64,000 nucleotides of DNA from Janthinobacterium sp. (GCF_009923995.1 NZ_RFSK01000004.1:62001-126000); one strand, 5' to 3'. Positions 45,414 through 54,742 are shown, numbered from the stretch's first letter. Numbers and translations are program-made. Notes: a model not told the origin generated them from the letters alone.

Positions 45414-45965
45414 ATGCGCATAGCCACCACCAGTTCCCGCACCCCGTCCCTGAAAAGCGTCGCCATCGGCGCCGCCGTGGCCCTCCTGAGCGGCATCGCC
45501 ATCAACAGCATCGCGGCCGCCGCGCCGGGGGCGTACGACAAGCAATTCCTCAGCAAGGCCGCCGATGCGGGCAGCACGGAAATCGCCGCCAGCAAATTGG
45601 CGCAGAGTAAGAGCAGCAATGGCGACGTGAAACAGTTCGCCGATGCCATGGTGACGCAGCATACGCAAGTGGCCGACGAGCTGAAACAGCTGGCCGGCAG
45701 CAAGCAGATCGCCGTGAGCGACGCGCCGGGCGCCCGCCACAAGGCGCAGCTCGACAAGCTGGGCCGCCTGGAAGGCCGGCAGTTCGACACGGAATATGCG
45801 GCCAGCATCGGCGTGGCGGCACACAAGGATGCCGTGAAACTGTTCACGGATGCCAGCCAGAAGGCCAGCGATCCCGACATCAAGGCCTTTGCCGTCAAAA
45901 CCCTGCCAGCGCTGCAACATCACCTGGACATGGCCAACGCCTTGCACGCGGCATTGGCGAAATAG
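45414..45965 (+). CDS. DUF4142 secreted protein
   Basis: 183 residues: signal sequence (SVAIGAAVALLSGIAINSIAAAA), then a four-helix bundle ferritin-like DUF4142 domain (YDKQFLSKAADAGSTEIAASKLAQSKSSNGDVKQFADAMVTQHTQ...). Periplasmic, of unknown function, often stress-related. AAAGGA precedes the ATG. Single gene ended by a strong Rho-independent-type hairpin. Confidence 0.87.
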   Translation: MRIATTSSRTPSLKSVAIGAAVALLSGIAINSIAAAAPGAYDKQFLSKAADAGSTEIAASKLAQSKSSNGDVKQFADAMVTQHTQVADELKQLAGSKQIAVSDAPGARHKAQLDKLGRLEGRQFDTEYAASIGVAAHKDAVKLFTDASQKASDPDIKAFAVKTLPALQHHLDMANALHAALAK

Positions 45966-45983
45966 ACGGCAATAAGCGGGTAG

Positions 45984-46016
45984 ATACTTGCCGTACGTGC
46001 TGTACGGCAAGTATTT
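45984..46016 (+). terminator. Strong hairpin terminator after the DUF4142 gene
   Basis: ATACTTGCCGTAC (45984-45996) and GTACGGCAAGTAT (46002-46014) form a perfect 13-bp stem with a 5-nt loop; the run TTTCCCC follows. Confidence 0.75.
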
Positions 46017-46068
46017 CCCCTCTTGGCATACAATGCGGCAACTTCGTTTTTGGCGCCGCCATGACCTC

Positions 46069-46449
46069 ATGCAGCTACTCAAGAAAACCGGCCTGACCGC
46101 CGCCGCCATCCTCTTCCTCATCCTGCTGGCAGGCTGGCTGTTCATCAAGGTGGCCGCCGCCCGCAACGCTACCGTGTATGCGCAGCAATGGAACGAGCGG
46201 GGTACGTGCGTGATCAAGACCCTCGTGCCCCATTACGGCACGGGCGTGCCGCAAAATATCGTGCGCGCCTTCAGCACGTCGAATTTCTTCCGCGTCTATC
46301 ACAAGGATGGCACCTTGTTGGAAAGCACGGAATGGGTGCTGGACATGCACGAAGATGGCATCCTCGACCATGCCCGCTGGGGCCAGAACCGCGCCATCTA
46401 CCCCACCGACCTGGGCTACGAGGGCTGGACCCTGCCCGAGTGCGCGTGA
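46069..46449 (+). CDS. Hypothetical membrane-anchored protein
   Basis: 126 residues: one N-terminal hydrophobic helix (LTAAAILFLILLAGWLFIKVA) and a small periplasmic domain (CVIKTLVPHYGTGVPQNIVRAF...WTLPECA) with two Cys that could pair. No family recognised. No clear ribosome site; an ATG at 46033 is an alternative. It lies 13 bp before the next unknown gene, so the two may be co-transcribed. Confidence 0.6.
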   Translation: MQLLKKTGLTAAAILFLILLAGWLFIKVAAARNATVYAQQWNERGTCVIKTLVPHYGTGVPQNIVRAFSTSNFFRVYHKDGTLLESTEWVLDMHEDGILDHARWGQNRAIYPTDLGYEGWTLPECA

Positions 46450-46462
46450 ACGGGGAGTCAGC

Positions 46463-46900
46463 ATGCAAAAAGTGAAACAAAAGGGTTTGCGCGGCCCCTG
46501 GGGCGACGCCCTCTACGTTCCCACCTTGCACCATTTCCTCGGCCCTTACGACGTGTATGACCGCGAGGAAACCCTGGGCGTGGAACTCGATGCCTGGGAC
46601 ATGAACGATGCGGCCCAGCGCGCGGCCCTGATACGCCGCGATATCACCTCGCAATACAAGGAACTCAGCTACCGCCACCGCTACCTGCTGCTGCAGGTGC
46701 TCGAACGCGCCCTGCAAGACCCGGCCTACGATTTTGCCGCCATCCTCGAGCATGACCCGGAAAGCACCCATGCCCTGCCCGCCCGCTGGGACGAAATGGA
46801 CGATCCGCGCGCCTTCTTCGCGGACATTTACGCCCTGGCGCAGCAGGACTGGCGCGACGACCTGGCCAGGGCGGCGGCGGAAGACCCGGCCACCTGGTAA
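46463..46900 (+). CDS. Hypothetical cytoplasmic protein
   Basis: 145 residues, acidic and helical, no signal or membrane segment (MQKVKQKGLRGPWGDALYVPTLHHFLGPYDVYDREE...). GGGGAG lies 7 nt before the ATG, and it follows the membrane-anchored gene closely. I recognise no family or motif. Convergent with cadR. Confidence 0.65.
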   Translation: MQKVKQKGLRGPWGDALYVPTLHHFLGPYDVYDREETLGVELDAWDMNDAAQRAALIRRDITSQYKELSYRHRYLLLQVLERALQDPAYDFAAILEHDPESTHALPARWDEMDDPRAFFADIYALAQQDWRDDLARAAAEDPATW

Positions 46901-46952
46901 GGCGCCGCCGGCGCCTCACCCCGACTGCATCGCAGCTCCGGCAGCCAAGCGA

Positions 46953-47387
46953 TCAATGCGGCAGATCGGTATGGCAGGCGCAGTCGTGGCCGCTGGCTGC
47001 TTCGGACAGGTTTTGCAGGATGGCGCAATCTTGCGACGGCTGCGGCTGGTCGCACTGGTGGCGCAGGGTCACCAGCTGCTGCTGCAGGGTTTGCAGGTTC
47101 GCCATCTGTTCGGCGATGCGCAGGATGTGGTGGTCCAGCAGCTCGTTGACGCTCTGGCAGCCTTCGGCCGGGTTGTTCTTGAACTCCAGCAAGGCACGGA
47201 TATCCGTCAGGCCGATCTGCAGCGAGCGGCAATGGCGGATGAATTGCAGCCGTTCCTGGTGCTCTTCCCGGTATTCGCGGTAGCCGGCGCTGTTGCGGCC
47301 CGGTTCCTGCAGCAGCCCCGCCTTTTCATAGTAACGCACGGTTTCCACGTCACAATCCGTCCGTTTGGCCAGTTCTCCGATACGCAT
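46953..47387 (-). CDS. cadR: Cd(II)/Pb(II)-responsive regulator CadR
   Basis: 144-residue MerR-family protein: HTH (MRIGELAKRTDCDVETVRYYEKAGLL), dimerisation helix, and Cys residues where CadR/PbrR proteins bind metal (GCQSVNELLDHH; QCDQPQPSQDC; C-terminal HDCACHTDLPH). The Cys/His-rich C-terminus is a feature of CadR. It is divergent from the metal P-type ATPase with a shared MerR-type operator. Cadmium, lead and zinc cannot be separated by eye. Confidence 0.9.
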   Translation of the reverse strand: MRIGELAKRTDCDVETVRYYEKAGLLQEPGRNSAGYREYREEHQERLQFIRHCRSLQIGLTDIRALLEFKNNPAEGCQSVNELLDHHILRIAEQMANLQTLQQQLVTLRHQCDQPQPSQDCAILQNLSEAASGHDCACHTDLPH

Positions 47388-47422
47388 GGCATCCCCTTTT
47401 CATTCTTTCGTGCAAATTCTGC

Positions 47423-47453
47423 TTGACCCTGTAGCGGCTACAGGGTTTCTAAT
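47423..47453 (+). promoter_or_regulatory. CadR operator/promoter of cadA
   Basis: TTGACC (47423-47428), a 19-bp spacer and TCTAAT (47448-47453). ACCCTGTAGC-G-GCTACAGGGT (47426-47446) is a perfect 21-bp palindrome of the kind known for CadR/PbrR/ZntR sites. It reads into the ATPase gene and lies 36 bp upstream of cadR on the other side. Confidence 0.85.
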
Positions 47454-47485
47454 GCAAGCATACACGAATCCTGAAGGATGATGCG

Positions 47486-49849
47486 ATGCCGCACGATACC
47501 CATAACCACGCACAGAATGATGCTTCCGGGCACGGCCACACCCACGGCCCAGACCACGGCCACGGGCACCCGCCTGCGCAGGGCCACGATCATGCGCACG
47601 GCGCGCAGCCGGCCACGGCGCCCAAGGCCGCCGGCTGCTGTTCCAGCCAGCACGCCTGCTCGTCCACGCCTGCCGCCCAGGCCGCGCCAGTGCTGCCCAG
47701 CGCCGCAATCGCCGGCGCGCGGACGGTGCAGTACCGCATCGTCAACATGGATTGCCCCACGGAAGAGCGGCTGATCCGCAACAAGCTGGCGAACATGGCC
47801 GGCGTCGTCGGCCTCGATTTCAACCTGATGAACCGCGTGCTCGACGTCCACCACACCCTGCCCTCGCTGGCCACGGTGGAAGCGGCCCTGCACGGCATCG
47901 GCATGCAGGCCGTGCCCATGGAAACGGGCGCCGCCATCGTGCGCGATCCGGCCGAAGGCAGCCTGTCCGGCCTGCAAAAAGGCTTGCTCGTCGTCTCCGG
48001 CCTGGCCGCGGCGGGCGCCGAGGCGCTGGCGTGGACGACGCACGCGGACAGCTCGCCCCTCGTCATCGCCCTGGCCCTGCTGTCCATCGCGACGGGCGGC
48101 TGGCCGACCCTGAAAAAGGGCTGGATCGCCCTGAAAAGTTTCACCCTCAACATCAATTTCCTGATGAGCCTGGCGGTTTTCGGCGCCATCGCCATCGGCC
48201 AGTGGCCGGAAGCGGCCATGGTCATCTTCCTTTTCGCCATCGCCGAACTGATCGAAGGCCTGTCCCTGAACCGCGCCCGCAACGCCGTGCAAAGCCTGAT
48301 GCAGCTGGCGCCCGACGTGGCGACCGTCGCCGGCGCGGGCGGGGCATGGCAGCAAGTACCGGTTGCCTCGGTAGCCATCGGCACCTTGATGCGCGTCAAG
48401 CCGGGCGAGCGCGTGGCCCTCGACGGCCTTGTGCAAAGCGGCGAGTCGTCCGTCAACCAGGCACCCATCACGGGCGAAAGCATGCCGGTCGACAAGACCG
48501 TGGGCGACGTCGTGTATGCGGGCACCATCAACGAACGGGGCGTGCTCGACGTCACCGTGACGGCCAACAGCGGCAACAGCACCCTGGCCAAGATCGTCAA
48601 GGTGATCGAGGAAACGCAGGGCAAGCAGGCGCCCACGCAGCGCTTCGTCGACAGCTTCGCCCGCTACTACACGCCCGCCGTCGTCGTCTTCGCCGTCCTC
48701 GTGGCCGTGCTGCCGCCCCTGCTGCTGGGCCAGCCGTTCATGGCCTGGGTCTACAAGGCGCTGGTGATGCTGGTCATCGCCTGCCCCTGCGCCCTCGTCA
48801 TTTCCACGCCCGTGACGGTGGTCAGCGGCCTGACGGCGGCCGCGCGGCGCGGCATCCTCGTAAAAGGCGGGCAATTCCTGGAAACGGGCTACCGCATCAA
48901 GGCCATCGCCGTCGACAAGACGGGCACCCTGACCATGGGCAAGCCGGCCGTCACAGACGTGGTGGCCATGGACGGCGGCGGCCGCGACGCCATCCTCCTG
49001 CTGGCCGCCAGCCTGGACGCCAACTCGGCCCACCCCCTGGCCGCCGCCATCGTCAAGGCGGGTCCGCCCGCCGACCGCCACCTGGCCGTCACCCAGTTTG
49101 CCGCCCTGCACGGGCGCGGCGTGCGCGGCAGCATCGCCGGCCAGACGTATTACCTGGGCAATGCCCGCCTGATGGCGGACCTGAACGTCCTCACGCCGGA
49201 ACTGCAAGCCATCCTGGCGGGCCTGGAACAGCAAGCCTACACGGCCATGGTACTGGCAACGCAAGCGGGTCCGCTGGGCGTGATCGCCGTGGCCGACGTG
49301 CTGCGTCCGACGGCCGCGTCCGCCATCGCCCGCCTGAATGCCCTGGGCGTGGCCACCGTGATGCTGACGGGCGACAACCTGCTGACGGCGCAGCGCATCG
49401 CCGCCGAGGTGGGCGTGAGCCTCGTCAAGGCGGAATTGCTGCCGGAAAACAAGCTCGATGAAATCAAGGCCCTGCAGCAGCGCTTCGGCGTGGTAGCCAT
49501 GCTGGGCGACGGCGTCAACGACGCGCCCGCCCTGGCGCAGGCCGACATCGGCTTCGCCATGGGCGCGGCCGGCAGCGACACGGCCATTGAGACGGCCGAC
49601 GTGGCCCTGATGGACGATGAACTGGGCAAATTGCCCGAGTTCATCAGCCTGAGCCGCCGCACGCGCGCCATCCTCGTGCAAAACATCAGCTTTGCCATCG
49701 GCATCAAGGCCGTCTTCTTCGGCCTGGCCCTGGCCGGCATGGCGACCCTGTGGATGGCCGTGTTCGCGGACGTGGGCGCCAGCCTGCTGGTGGTGGCCAA
49801 CGGCTTGCGCCTGCTGCGCGGCAGCAAGCAGGCCTCGTCCCAGGCATAA
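47486..49849 (+). CDS. cadA: Heavy-metal P1B-type ATPase (Cd/Zn/Pb exporter CadA/ZntA-like)
   Basis: 787 residues. A His-rich N-terminal tail (HGHTHGPDHGHGH...) and a CC/C cluster precede an HMA domain with metal site M-D-C-P-T-E. P-type landmarks follow: TGESMPVDK, the membrane CPC motif (about residue 433), phosphorylation site DKTGTLT (Asp about 477), SAHP and GDGVNDAP. It exports divalent soft metals from the cytoplasm. Regulated by the divergent CadR through the 21-bp palindrome. Confidence 0.92.
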   Translation: MPHDTHNHAQNDASGHGHTHGPDHGHGHPPAQGHDHAHGAQPATAPKAAGCCSSQHACSSTPAAQAAPVLPSAAIAGARTVQYRIVNMDCPTEERLIRNKLANMAGVVGLDFNLMNRVLDVHHTLPSLATVEAALHGIGMQAVPMETGAAIVRDPAEGSLSGLQKGLLVVSGLAAAGAEALAWTTHADSSPLVIALALLSIATGGWPTLKKGWIALKSFTLNINFLMSLAVFGAIAIGQWPEAAMVIFLFAIAELIEGLSLNRARNAVQSLMQLAPDVATVAGAGGAWQQVPVASVAIGTLMRVKPGERVALDGLVQSGESSVNQAPITGESMPVDKTVGDVVYAGTINERGVLDVTVTANSGNSTLAKIVKVIEETQGKQAPTQRFVDSFARYYTPAVVVFAVLVAVLPPLLLGQPFMAWVYKALVMLVIACPCALVISTPVTVVSGLTAAARRGILVKGGQFLETGYRIKAIAVDKTGTLTMGKPAVTDVVAMDGGGRDAILLLAASLDANSAHPLAAAIVKAGPPADRHLAVTQFAALHGRGVRGSIAGQTYYLGNARLMADLNVLTPELQAILAGLEQQAYTAMVLATQAGPLGVIAVADVLRPTAASAIARLNALGVATVMLTGDNLLTAQRIAAEVGVSLVKAELLPENKLDEIKALQQRFGVVAMLGDGVNDAPALAQADIGFAMGAAGSDTAIETADVALMDDELGKLPEFISLSRRTRAILVQNISFAIGIKAVFFGLALAGMATLWMAVFADVGASLLVVANGLRLLRGSKQASSQA

Positions 49850-49920
49850 ATAGTTTCATCTGGACAATTCATGTAAAAAACGCTACTTTGGGGCTGTCCA
49901 CAACCGTCCCAAGGTAGCCG

Positions 49921-50988
49921 ATGCCTCCTTTGCTCCGCCTCACCGTGCTGGCCGCCCTGCTGCTGCCGCTGACCTGCCTGCACGCCACAGGCCCGCCTCC
50001 CCCCGCTGCCACCGCCTGCGCCTCGCCCGCCCAGCCCCTGCGCGAACAGGGCTACGTGCCCATCAACGGCATCGGGCAATGGGTCACGATCACGGGCGCG
50101 GCCTGCCGCAATCCCGTCATCCTCTTCATCCATGGCGGTCCCGGCAATGCCTTGAGTCCGTATGCGGATGCCATCTATGCGGGCTGGCAGCAGGATTACA
50201 CCCTGGTGCAGTGGGACCAGCGGGGCGCGGGCATGACGTACGCGCAGCAGCGCCCGTCCGACGACGTGCCCCTGACGGTGGCGCAGATGCGCGACGACGG
50301 CATCGCCGTGGCCGAATACCTGCGGCAACGCCTGGGGCAGGACAAGGTCATCCTGATGGGCAGTTCCTGGGGCTCGATCCTGGGCGTGCACATGGCCAGG
50401 GCCCGGCCCGACCTGTTCCACGCCTATGTGGGCGCGGCACAGGTGGTCAATGCGCGGCAGAACGAGGCGGGCATGTACCGGGAGGTTCTGGCGCTGGCGC
50501 AGGCGGCCGGCGATACGGCCACGGTGGACAGGCTGGCGGCGCTGGGTGCGCCGCCATGGCGCGACCCGCGCAACTTCGGCATCCTGCGCCGCTTCGACCG
50601 CAAATATGAAGCGCTGGCTACGGATGCGCCGCCGAAACACTGGTGGCAGCCGGCACCGTTCTACGCCACGCCGGCAGCCCTGGCCGCCGCCGAGGCGGCC
50701 GACGATTATTCCTACCTGCAATTCATCGGCCTGCACGGCGACGGCATGTTCGCCAGCATCGACCTGCCCGCGCTGGGCACGCGCTTCGACTTGCCCGTGT
50801 TTCTCGTCATGGGCGAAGCCGACCTGCTGACCTCGCCCGCCATCGCGCGCACCTATTTCGACAGCATCACGGCACCGGCGAAGGGGTTTACCGTGGTGCA
50901 ACGGGCCGGGCACGACCCGAACCAGGCCATGCTCGACGCGCAATGGAAGGTCCTGCGCGAGCAGGTGGCGCCGATGACCGGTCACTGA
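49921..50988 (+). CDS. Secreted alpha/beta hydrolase (proline-iminopeptidase-like)
   Basis: 355 residues with a signal peptide (LLRLTVLAALLLPLTCLHA). Oxyanion motif FIHGGPGNAL, WDQRGAG, and nucleophile elbow GSSWGS, the signature set of the S33 prolyl-aminopeptidase branch; the catalytic Asp is probably in GEADLL and the His in RAGHDPN. Periplasmic or secreted peptidase or esterase is predicted. It is the last GC-rich gene before the second AT-rich island. Confidence 0.82.
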   Translation: MPPLLRLTVLAALLLPLTCLHATGPPPPAATACASPAQPLREQGYVPINGIGQWVTITGAACRNPVILFIHGGPGNALSPYADAIYAGWQQDYTLVQWDQRGAGMTYAQQRPSDDVPLTVAQMRDDGIAVAEYLRQRLGQDKVILMGSSWGSILGVHMARARPDLFHAYVGAAQVVNARQNEAGMYREVLALAQAAGDTATVDRLAALGAPPWRDPRNFGILRRFDRKYEALATDAPPKHWWQPAPFYATPAALAAAEAADDYSYLQFIGLHGDGMFASIDLPALGTRFDLPVFLVMGEADLLTSPAIARTYFDSITAPAKGFTVVQRAGHDPNQAMLDAQWKVLREQVAPMTGH

Positions 50989-51017
50989 TTTATCTCAGCA
51001 AGCCACCAGTGTACATG

Positions 51018-51037
51018 GGATGCACAGCATTGCATCC
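51018..51037 (+). terminator. Hairpin after the hydrolase gene
   Basis: GGATGCA (51018-51024) pairs with TGCATCC (51031-51037), 6-nt loop, no T-tract. From here to 51320 the sequence turns AT-rich and holds no gene I can support; it marks the left edge of the second island. Confidence 0.4.
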
Positions 51038-51320
51038 TATGAGCTTGCTTTCCACTCATAGACGGTTGTGTGAGCTATTGCTGCCATCGTTGATTTTACT
51101 GAGATTATTTTCTTTACTCCAAATAATGAACCGTGTAACTGGAGAAAAATATTGGCAACCTGGATGAGATTAGATAGTGCTACTATTCCTATAATGGACG
51201 GAAATGTAAAAAAACTCGATATATGAAGAAAAAGTTCCCGCAATGGAATCACCATATGCATAATTTCGCAGAAGAGATGCATATTGAGCAATAGATAGAA
51301 TGTCTCACTCAAGGATACTC

Positions 51321-52430
51321 ATGTCATTTGAACTGAAATACGCGATCATTCATAGCTTTACCAAGGAATCAAAACAGTCCTACGCCACCAATATAGTAAA
51401 AAAAACGGCACTACTTAAGAATGAACTTCCGGCGGTGATGTCGCTTGTGCAGGGGGTCTCCGCATTGTTAGGAAAACCCGGCAATATTCTTAGTTATGGG
51501 CAATTTTCGAATGATATGCGGCAGGGGAAATTCCCTGCTGAATTTGATTGCTATTCTTCAAAACCATTGGATGCAGCTGCATTTATTTCCATGAGTCATC
51601 TTGCAGTTGATGAACTAGCAGCCGCTTCCGAGTCAGAGTCATTTTCTACCGGCGGACATATTTTGGTTTCATATTATTTGATTGATAATAAGAAATTTAT
51701 ACTTGTTGCCATGATCAAACAACGAGGCGGGGTTAGTCTTGATAAAGATTACGTGCCGATTGCTGTTACAGAAATAGATTTATCTAAGGTTCATCAAGCT
51801 GCACGTATCAATTTATCGAGATACGTTGAAGTTGCGGCGCAACCAGGACTTTCTAATGATGACGATGAAGATGTAGTGGAAGAACGAACCTATTTGTCTT
51901 TTGTCGGTCAAGGCACCCACAATTTGGCATCGGGTTACTTTGTCAAAGCATTGGGATGCACAAAAGGAATTTCATCTTCACGAGCAACTGGAAATGTAAT
52001 ATCTGCTGTCCGCACATTTTTTTCTAGCGCAGAACTGAAACCACATCGAAGTGCAGCATGCAATGGTGTTATTGCCTATTTAAAAAAGAAACTTGATGCG
52101 AAAGAAAATGCAGTCCTCAATGACTTGGTTTACGCGGCAATAGCCACGCTTACAGAAGGACAAAGCGCAATAATTGACCAACTGAAGGAATTCTTAAATG
52201 ATGAACGAACAAAAATTCCTGCCGAGTTTGCAATTCATGCACCTACCCTTCGAAAGAAAACTATGATTAAGGGGGAGACTGCAAACTGGACGATGCAATT
52301 TGAGCAGGGTATGTTAGGACTAACCGCAAATGCAGCCATCATATATAATGAAGATAAAAAAACACTAACATTCACCAACCTAGGGGAAAAATTGATCTCG
52401 GATATTGAATCTGAACTCAAGCAAAGATAA
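51321..52430 (+). CDS. Nucleoid-associated protein, NdpA/YejK family
   Basis: 369 residues. The N-terminus (MSFELKYAIIHSFTKE) and a central block matching the 37-kDa nucleoid-associated protein family (HILVSYYLIDNKKFILVAMIKQRGG...EIDLSKVHQAARINLSRY; FVGQGTHNLASGYFVKALGC) support this call. E. coli YejK is about 335 residues and binds nucleoid DNA. AAGGA lies 6 nt before the ATG at 51321; the ATG at 51300 has none. The gene is AT-rich, unlike its neighbours, and the next gene begins 2 bp after its stop. A sensing or DNA-binding role in a two-gene module is inferred. Confidence 0.8.
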   Translation: MSFELKYAIIHSFTKESKQSYATNIVKKTALLKNELPAVMSLVQGVSALLGKPGNILSYGQFSNDMRQGKFPAEFDCYSSKPLDAAAFISMSHLAVDELAAASESESFSTGGHILVSYYLIDNKKFILVAMIKQRGGVSLDKDYVPIAVTEIDLSKVHQAARINLSRYVEVAAQPGLSNDDDEDVVEERTYLSFVGQGTHNLASGYFVKALGCTKGISSSRATGNVISAVRTFFSSAELKPHRSAACNGVIAYLKKKLDAKENAVLNDLVYAAIATLTEGQSAIIDQLKEFLNDERTKIPAEFAIHAPTLRKKTMIKGETANWTMQFEQGMLGLTANAAIIYNEDKKTLTFTNLGEKLISDIESELKQR

Positions 52431-52432
52431 AA

Positions 52433-53659
52433 ATGTTCTCTAAGATCGTTGAACTATATAGAGCACTAAATTTCCCAAAGGTTGAGGGGAACAAGTTCTT
52501 CTTTAATGGTGCCATTGACCAATCAATAGCTTCGCTAGTTGAGGAAGTGGATAAACTTGCTAGCCATTTTGGGTCGTTTTCGCATAAGGAAATTTATGAA
52601 CTTCACTTAGATGTCGAATTTAATCTGCCAGCTTCCGAATCAGGAAGATTTTATCAAAATTTCGCGGAATTTCTTCTATTTACACCCACACTGAATTTTG
52701 GCAGTATTTCAGAGGAATTTTATATATGTGACATCGACTACTACTCCAAAGATGTGGCAATTCCTGATGCAATGCGTAAACTTGAGACACTATGTAGGTT
52801 TATTAGAGCAATTTCCAAGTTAGCTGTTCAAAATAGCTTCCAAATAGAAAATACATCGCGCGATAATAGATTGGTTTTTGTTGTGGCGGCTGATGGGAAG
52901 TCGCCAGCGAAGACATTGCTGATAGATATCAAGGTGACAGAAGAATTATTGGAATATTGTTTGCCGCATATAAAATTTTTGGAGTCATTACTTTCCAAAA
53001 ATAGAAAAAATGATGTACATGTTGAAGAGCGACTGACTATTATGCGATTGGCGATTGCAGATATATTAAATTCAGTAGTGGGCGAAGTAGAGCGATTCCA
53101 GTATTTGGTAAAAAATTGGGGCGATGTTCTGTCAAAGTATCATCATAATTTTTTGGCATTCATCCATCAATACTCTTTTGAAAAAGTTCGCAAGGAAATC
53201 GCCACAACGGAAATAGAACATGCCACAAAACTCAGCGCAGTTCTCGGCGATATCTCTGGTAAGTTGCTGGCACTGCCTGTATCGTTGGCAGCAATTATAC
53301 TATTGCGAAAAGCTAATTCAAGCGAAGAATTTGCAATTGGCTTTATCGGTTTGGCTTGCGTATCTTTAATTTTTATTGGCATTTTGATTAATCAATGGTT
53401 ACAGGTGCGTCGTTTGCGCGGAAGCTTTGAAGTTATTTTCTCTCAGTATGACGTATCGAAATTTCCATTAAAATTAAGCAAACCAATAAGTAATGCAAGA
53501 AGAAATGCTGATATTCAATATTTTACTTTAATTGCCACATTTATAATTTTCGGAGTCCTTGCACTATTACCACTTGGAGGCGCAATCTATGTATTAAATG
53601 ATCGCTCACAATTACGTTTGAGCGAGATATGCCTTTTGATCGCAAGTCAATTCCCCTAG
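52433..53659 (+). CDS. Unknown protein with three C-terminal membrane helices, partner of NdpA-like protein
   Basis: 408 residues, AT-rich, no family recognised. The first about 275 residues are soluble, mixed alpha/beta then helical (VEERLTIMRLAIADILNSVVGEVERFQYLV). Hydrophobic segments follow at about 278-293, 299-320 and 363-386. A soluble sensor-like domain followed by membrane helices is the layout of many membrane-acting abortive-infection effectors. Starting 2 bp after the NdpA-like stop, it is almost certainly co-translated. Function is unknown; a defence role is a hypothesis. Confidence 0.75.
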   Translation: MFSKIVELYRALNFPKVEGNKFFFNGAIDQSIASLVEEVDKLASHFGSFSHKEIYELHLDVEFNLPASESGRFYQNFAEFLLFTPTLNFGSISEEFYICDIDYYSKDVAIPDAMRKLETLCRFIRAISKLAVQNSFQIENTSRDNRLVFVVAADGKSPAKTLLIDIKVTEELLEYCLPHIKFLESLLSKNRKNDVHVEERLTIMRLAIADILNSVVGEVERFQYLVKNWGDVLSKYHHNFLAFIHQYSFEKVRKEIATTEIEHATKLSAVLGDISGKLLALPVSLAAIILLRKANSSEEFAIGFIGLACVSLIFIGILINQWLQVRRLRGSFEVIFSQYDVSKFPLKLSKPISNARRNADIQYFTLIATFIIFGVLALLPLGGAIYVLNDRSQLRLSEICLLIASQFP

Positions 53660-53931
53660 CGCCATGAACAGTGCTTCGGAAATTTTCCGCCTTCTTTATT
53701 TCCTGAAGGAAATTAGTTTCAGACATAGTAGATAAAAACTAAAGTTTCTGTGATTGTCAGTACCTCCCCTATTTTCAGAGTATGTTTAAGCTATTACAGC
53801 TAACCTGATAACGTAAAATGGACACCATATGAATGGATGAATGGAGCGGGCAATACGCACTTGCTTTGATCCGGCCAATGCATTGTTTCCGGCAAAGCCA
53901 AGCAGTAATGCACACTTTGCCCCCTACATGG

Positions 53932-54741
53932 CTATGGCATGGCATCCCTGTCGATCCGCGCCGTCAGTCGGCGCTCGAAATCCTGCAGTTCCGCCCCGTT
54001 GAGGTCCGATATCAGCTGATAATGCATGCCGGCGCGGCTCCAGCGTATCAGGTGATAGCCCTGCCGCGTGCTGGCGCGGGGCGGCGCCTCTGCCGCGTCT
54101 GGCCAGACGTACAGGTTCAGCACGTGCTGGTGCCGGCGGTACGCGAGGGCGGCGACGGGACGCTGCCCGATATAGTCGAGGCGCCCGCCTACCAGGGGAT
54201 AGCCTTCCTGCGCCAGGTCCACCACGGGCGGTGAAAAGTCGAGCTTGCCGCTGAACCACGGCTTGACGGTGTGCTGGTCGGACGATGCCACGTCGGCCAG
54301 GTGGTTGGGCAGCAGCGAACGGAAATGGCTGGCGACGATCTCCTGCTCCAGCCGCTCCGTGTCGGAAGGCGCGGACAGGTACAGGGCCAGGGTGACGGCC
54401 AGGGCGGCCGTGCTGGCGCTGGCCACGCCGAAGTTGATCCACGCCCACGGCAGTTGCGCCCAATGCCGGCCTCGGCGCGCCTCTTTCTCCTCTTGCGCCT
54501 CCTGTTTCATCCCTTTCGCCTCGTCCCGCAACGCCTCCTGCAGGCGCTGGCGCAGGGCGGCCGGCGCCGCATGCCGCGTGCCATGCGTGCCGACGGCCGC
54601 GCGCAAGGCCTGCATCTGCGCGCTGGCCCTGGCGCAGTCCGGACACCGGTCCAGGTGCTGGCGCAGTTGCGCCGCCGCCTGGGCATCGAGTTCGCCATCG
54701 GCCAGGGCGGACAGCTTGCGGCGGGATTCCTTGCACTCCAT
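53932..54741 (-). CDS. Anti-sigma factor with zinc-finger motif
   Basis: 269 residues. N-terminal zinc-binding anti-sigma domain (MECKESRRKLSALADGELD...LRQHLDRCPDCA, the H-x3-C-x2-C motif), one membrane helix (about residues 105-125) and a periplasmic domain. It should hold the ECF sigma factor encoded just upstream. The ATG at 54741 begins 1 bp after the sigma stop; an ATG at 54753 overlapping the sigma gene is an alternative. The periplasmic part (HTVKPWFSGKLDFSPPVVDLAQEGYPLVGGRLDYIG) resembles the usual ChrR/RsrA-type partners of this class. Confidence 0.87.
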   Translation of the reverse strand: MECKESRRKLSALADGELDAQAAAQLRQHLDRCPDCARASAQMQALRAAVGTHGTRHAAPAALRQRLQEALRDEAKGMKQEAQEEKEARRGRHWAQLPWAWINFGVASASTAALAVTLALYLSAPSDTERLEQEIVASHFRSLLPNHLADVASSDQHTVKPWFSGKLDFSPPVVDLAQEGYPLVGGRLDYIGQRPVAALAYRRHQHVLNLYVWPDAAEAPPRASTRQGYHLIRWSRAGMHYQLISDLNGAELQDFERRLTARIDRDAMP

Positions 54742-54742
54742 T

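Noticed and set aside
51037-51312. A 91-residue hydrophobic frame on the minus strand upstream of the NdpA-like gene
   Set aside because: No ribosome site, AT-rich intergenic composition and no recognisable motif.
53822-54234. Plus-strand frame of 133 aa over the anti-sigma gene
   Set aside because: It is antisense to the well-supported anti-sigma factor and has no protein features.
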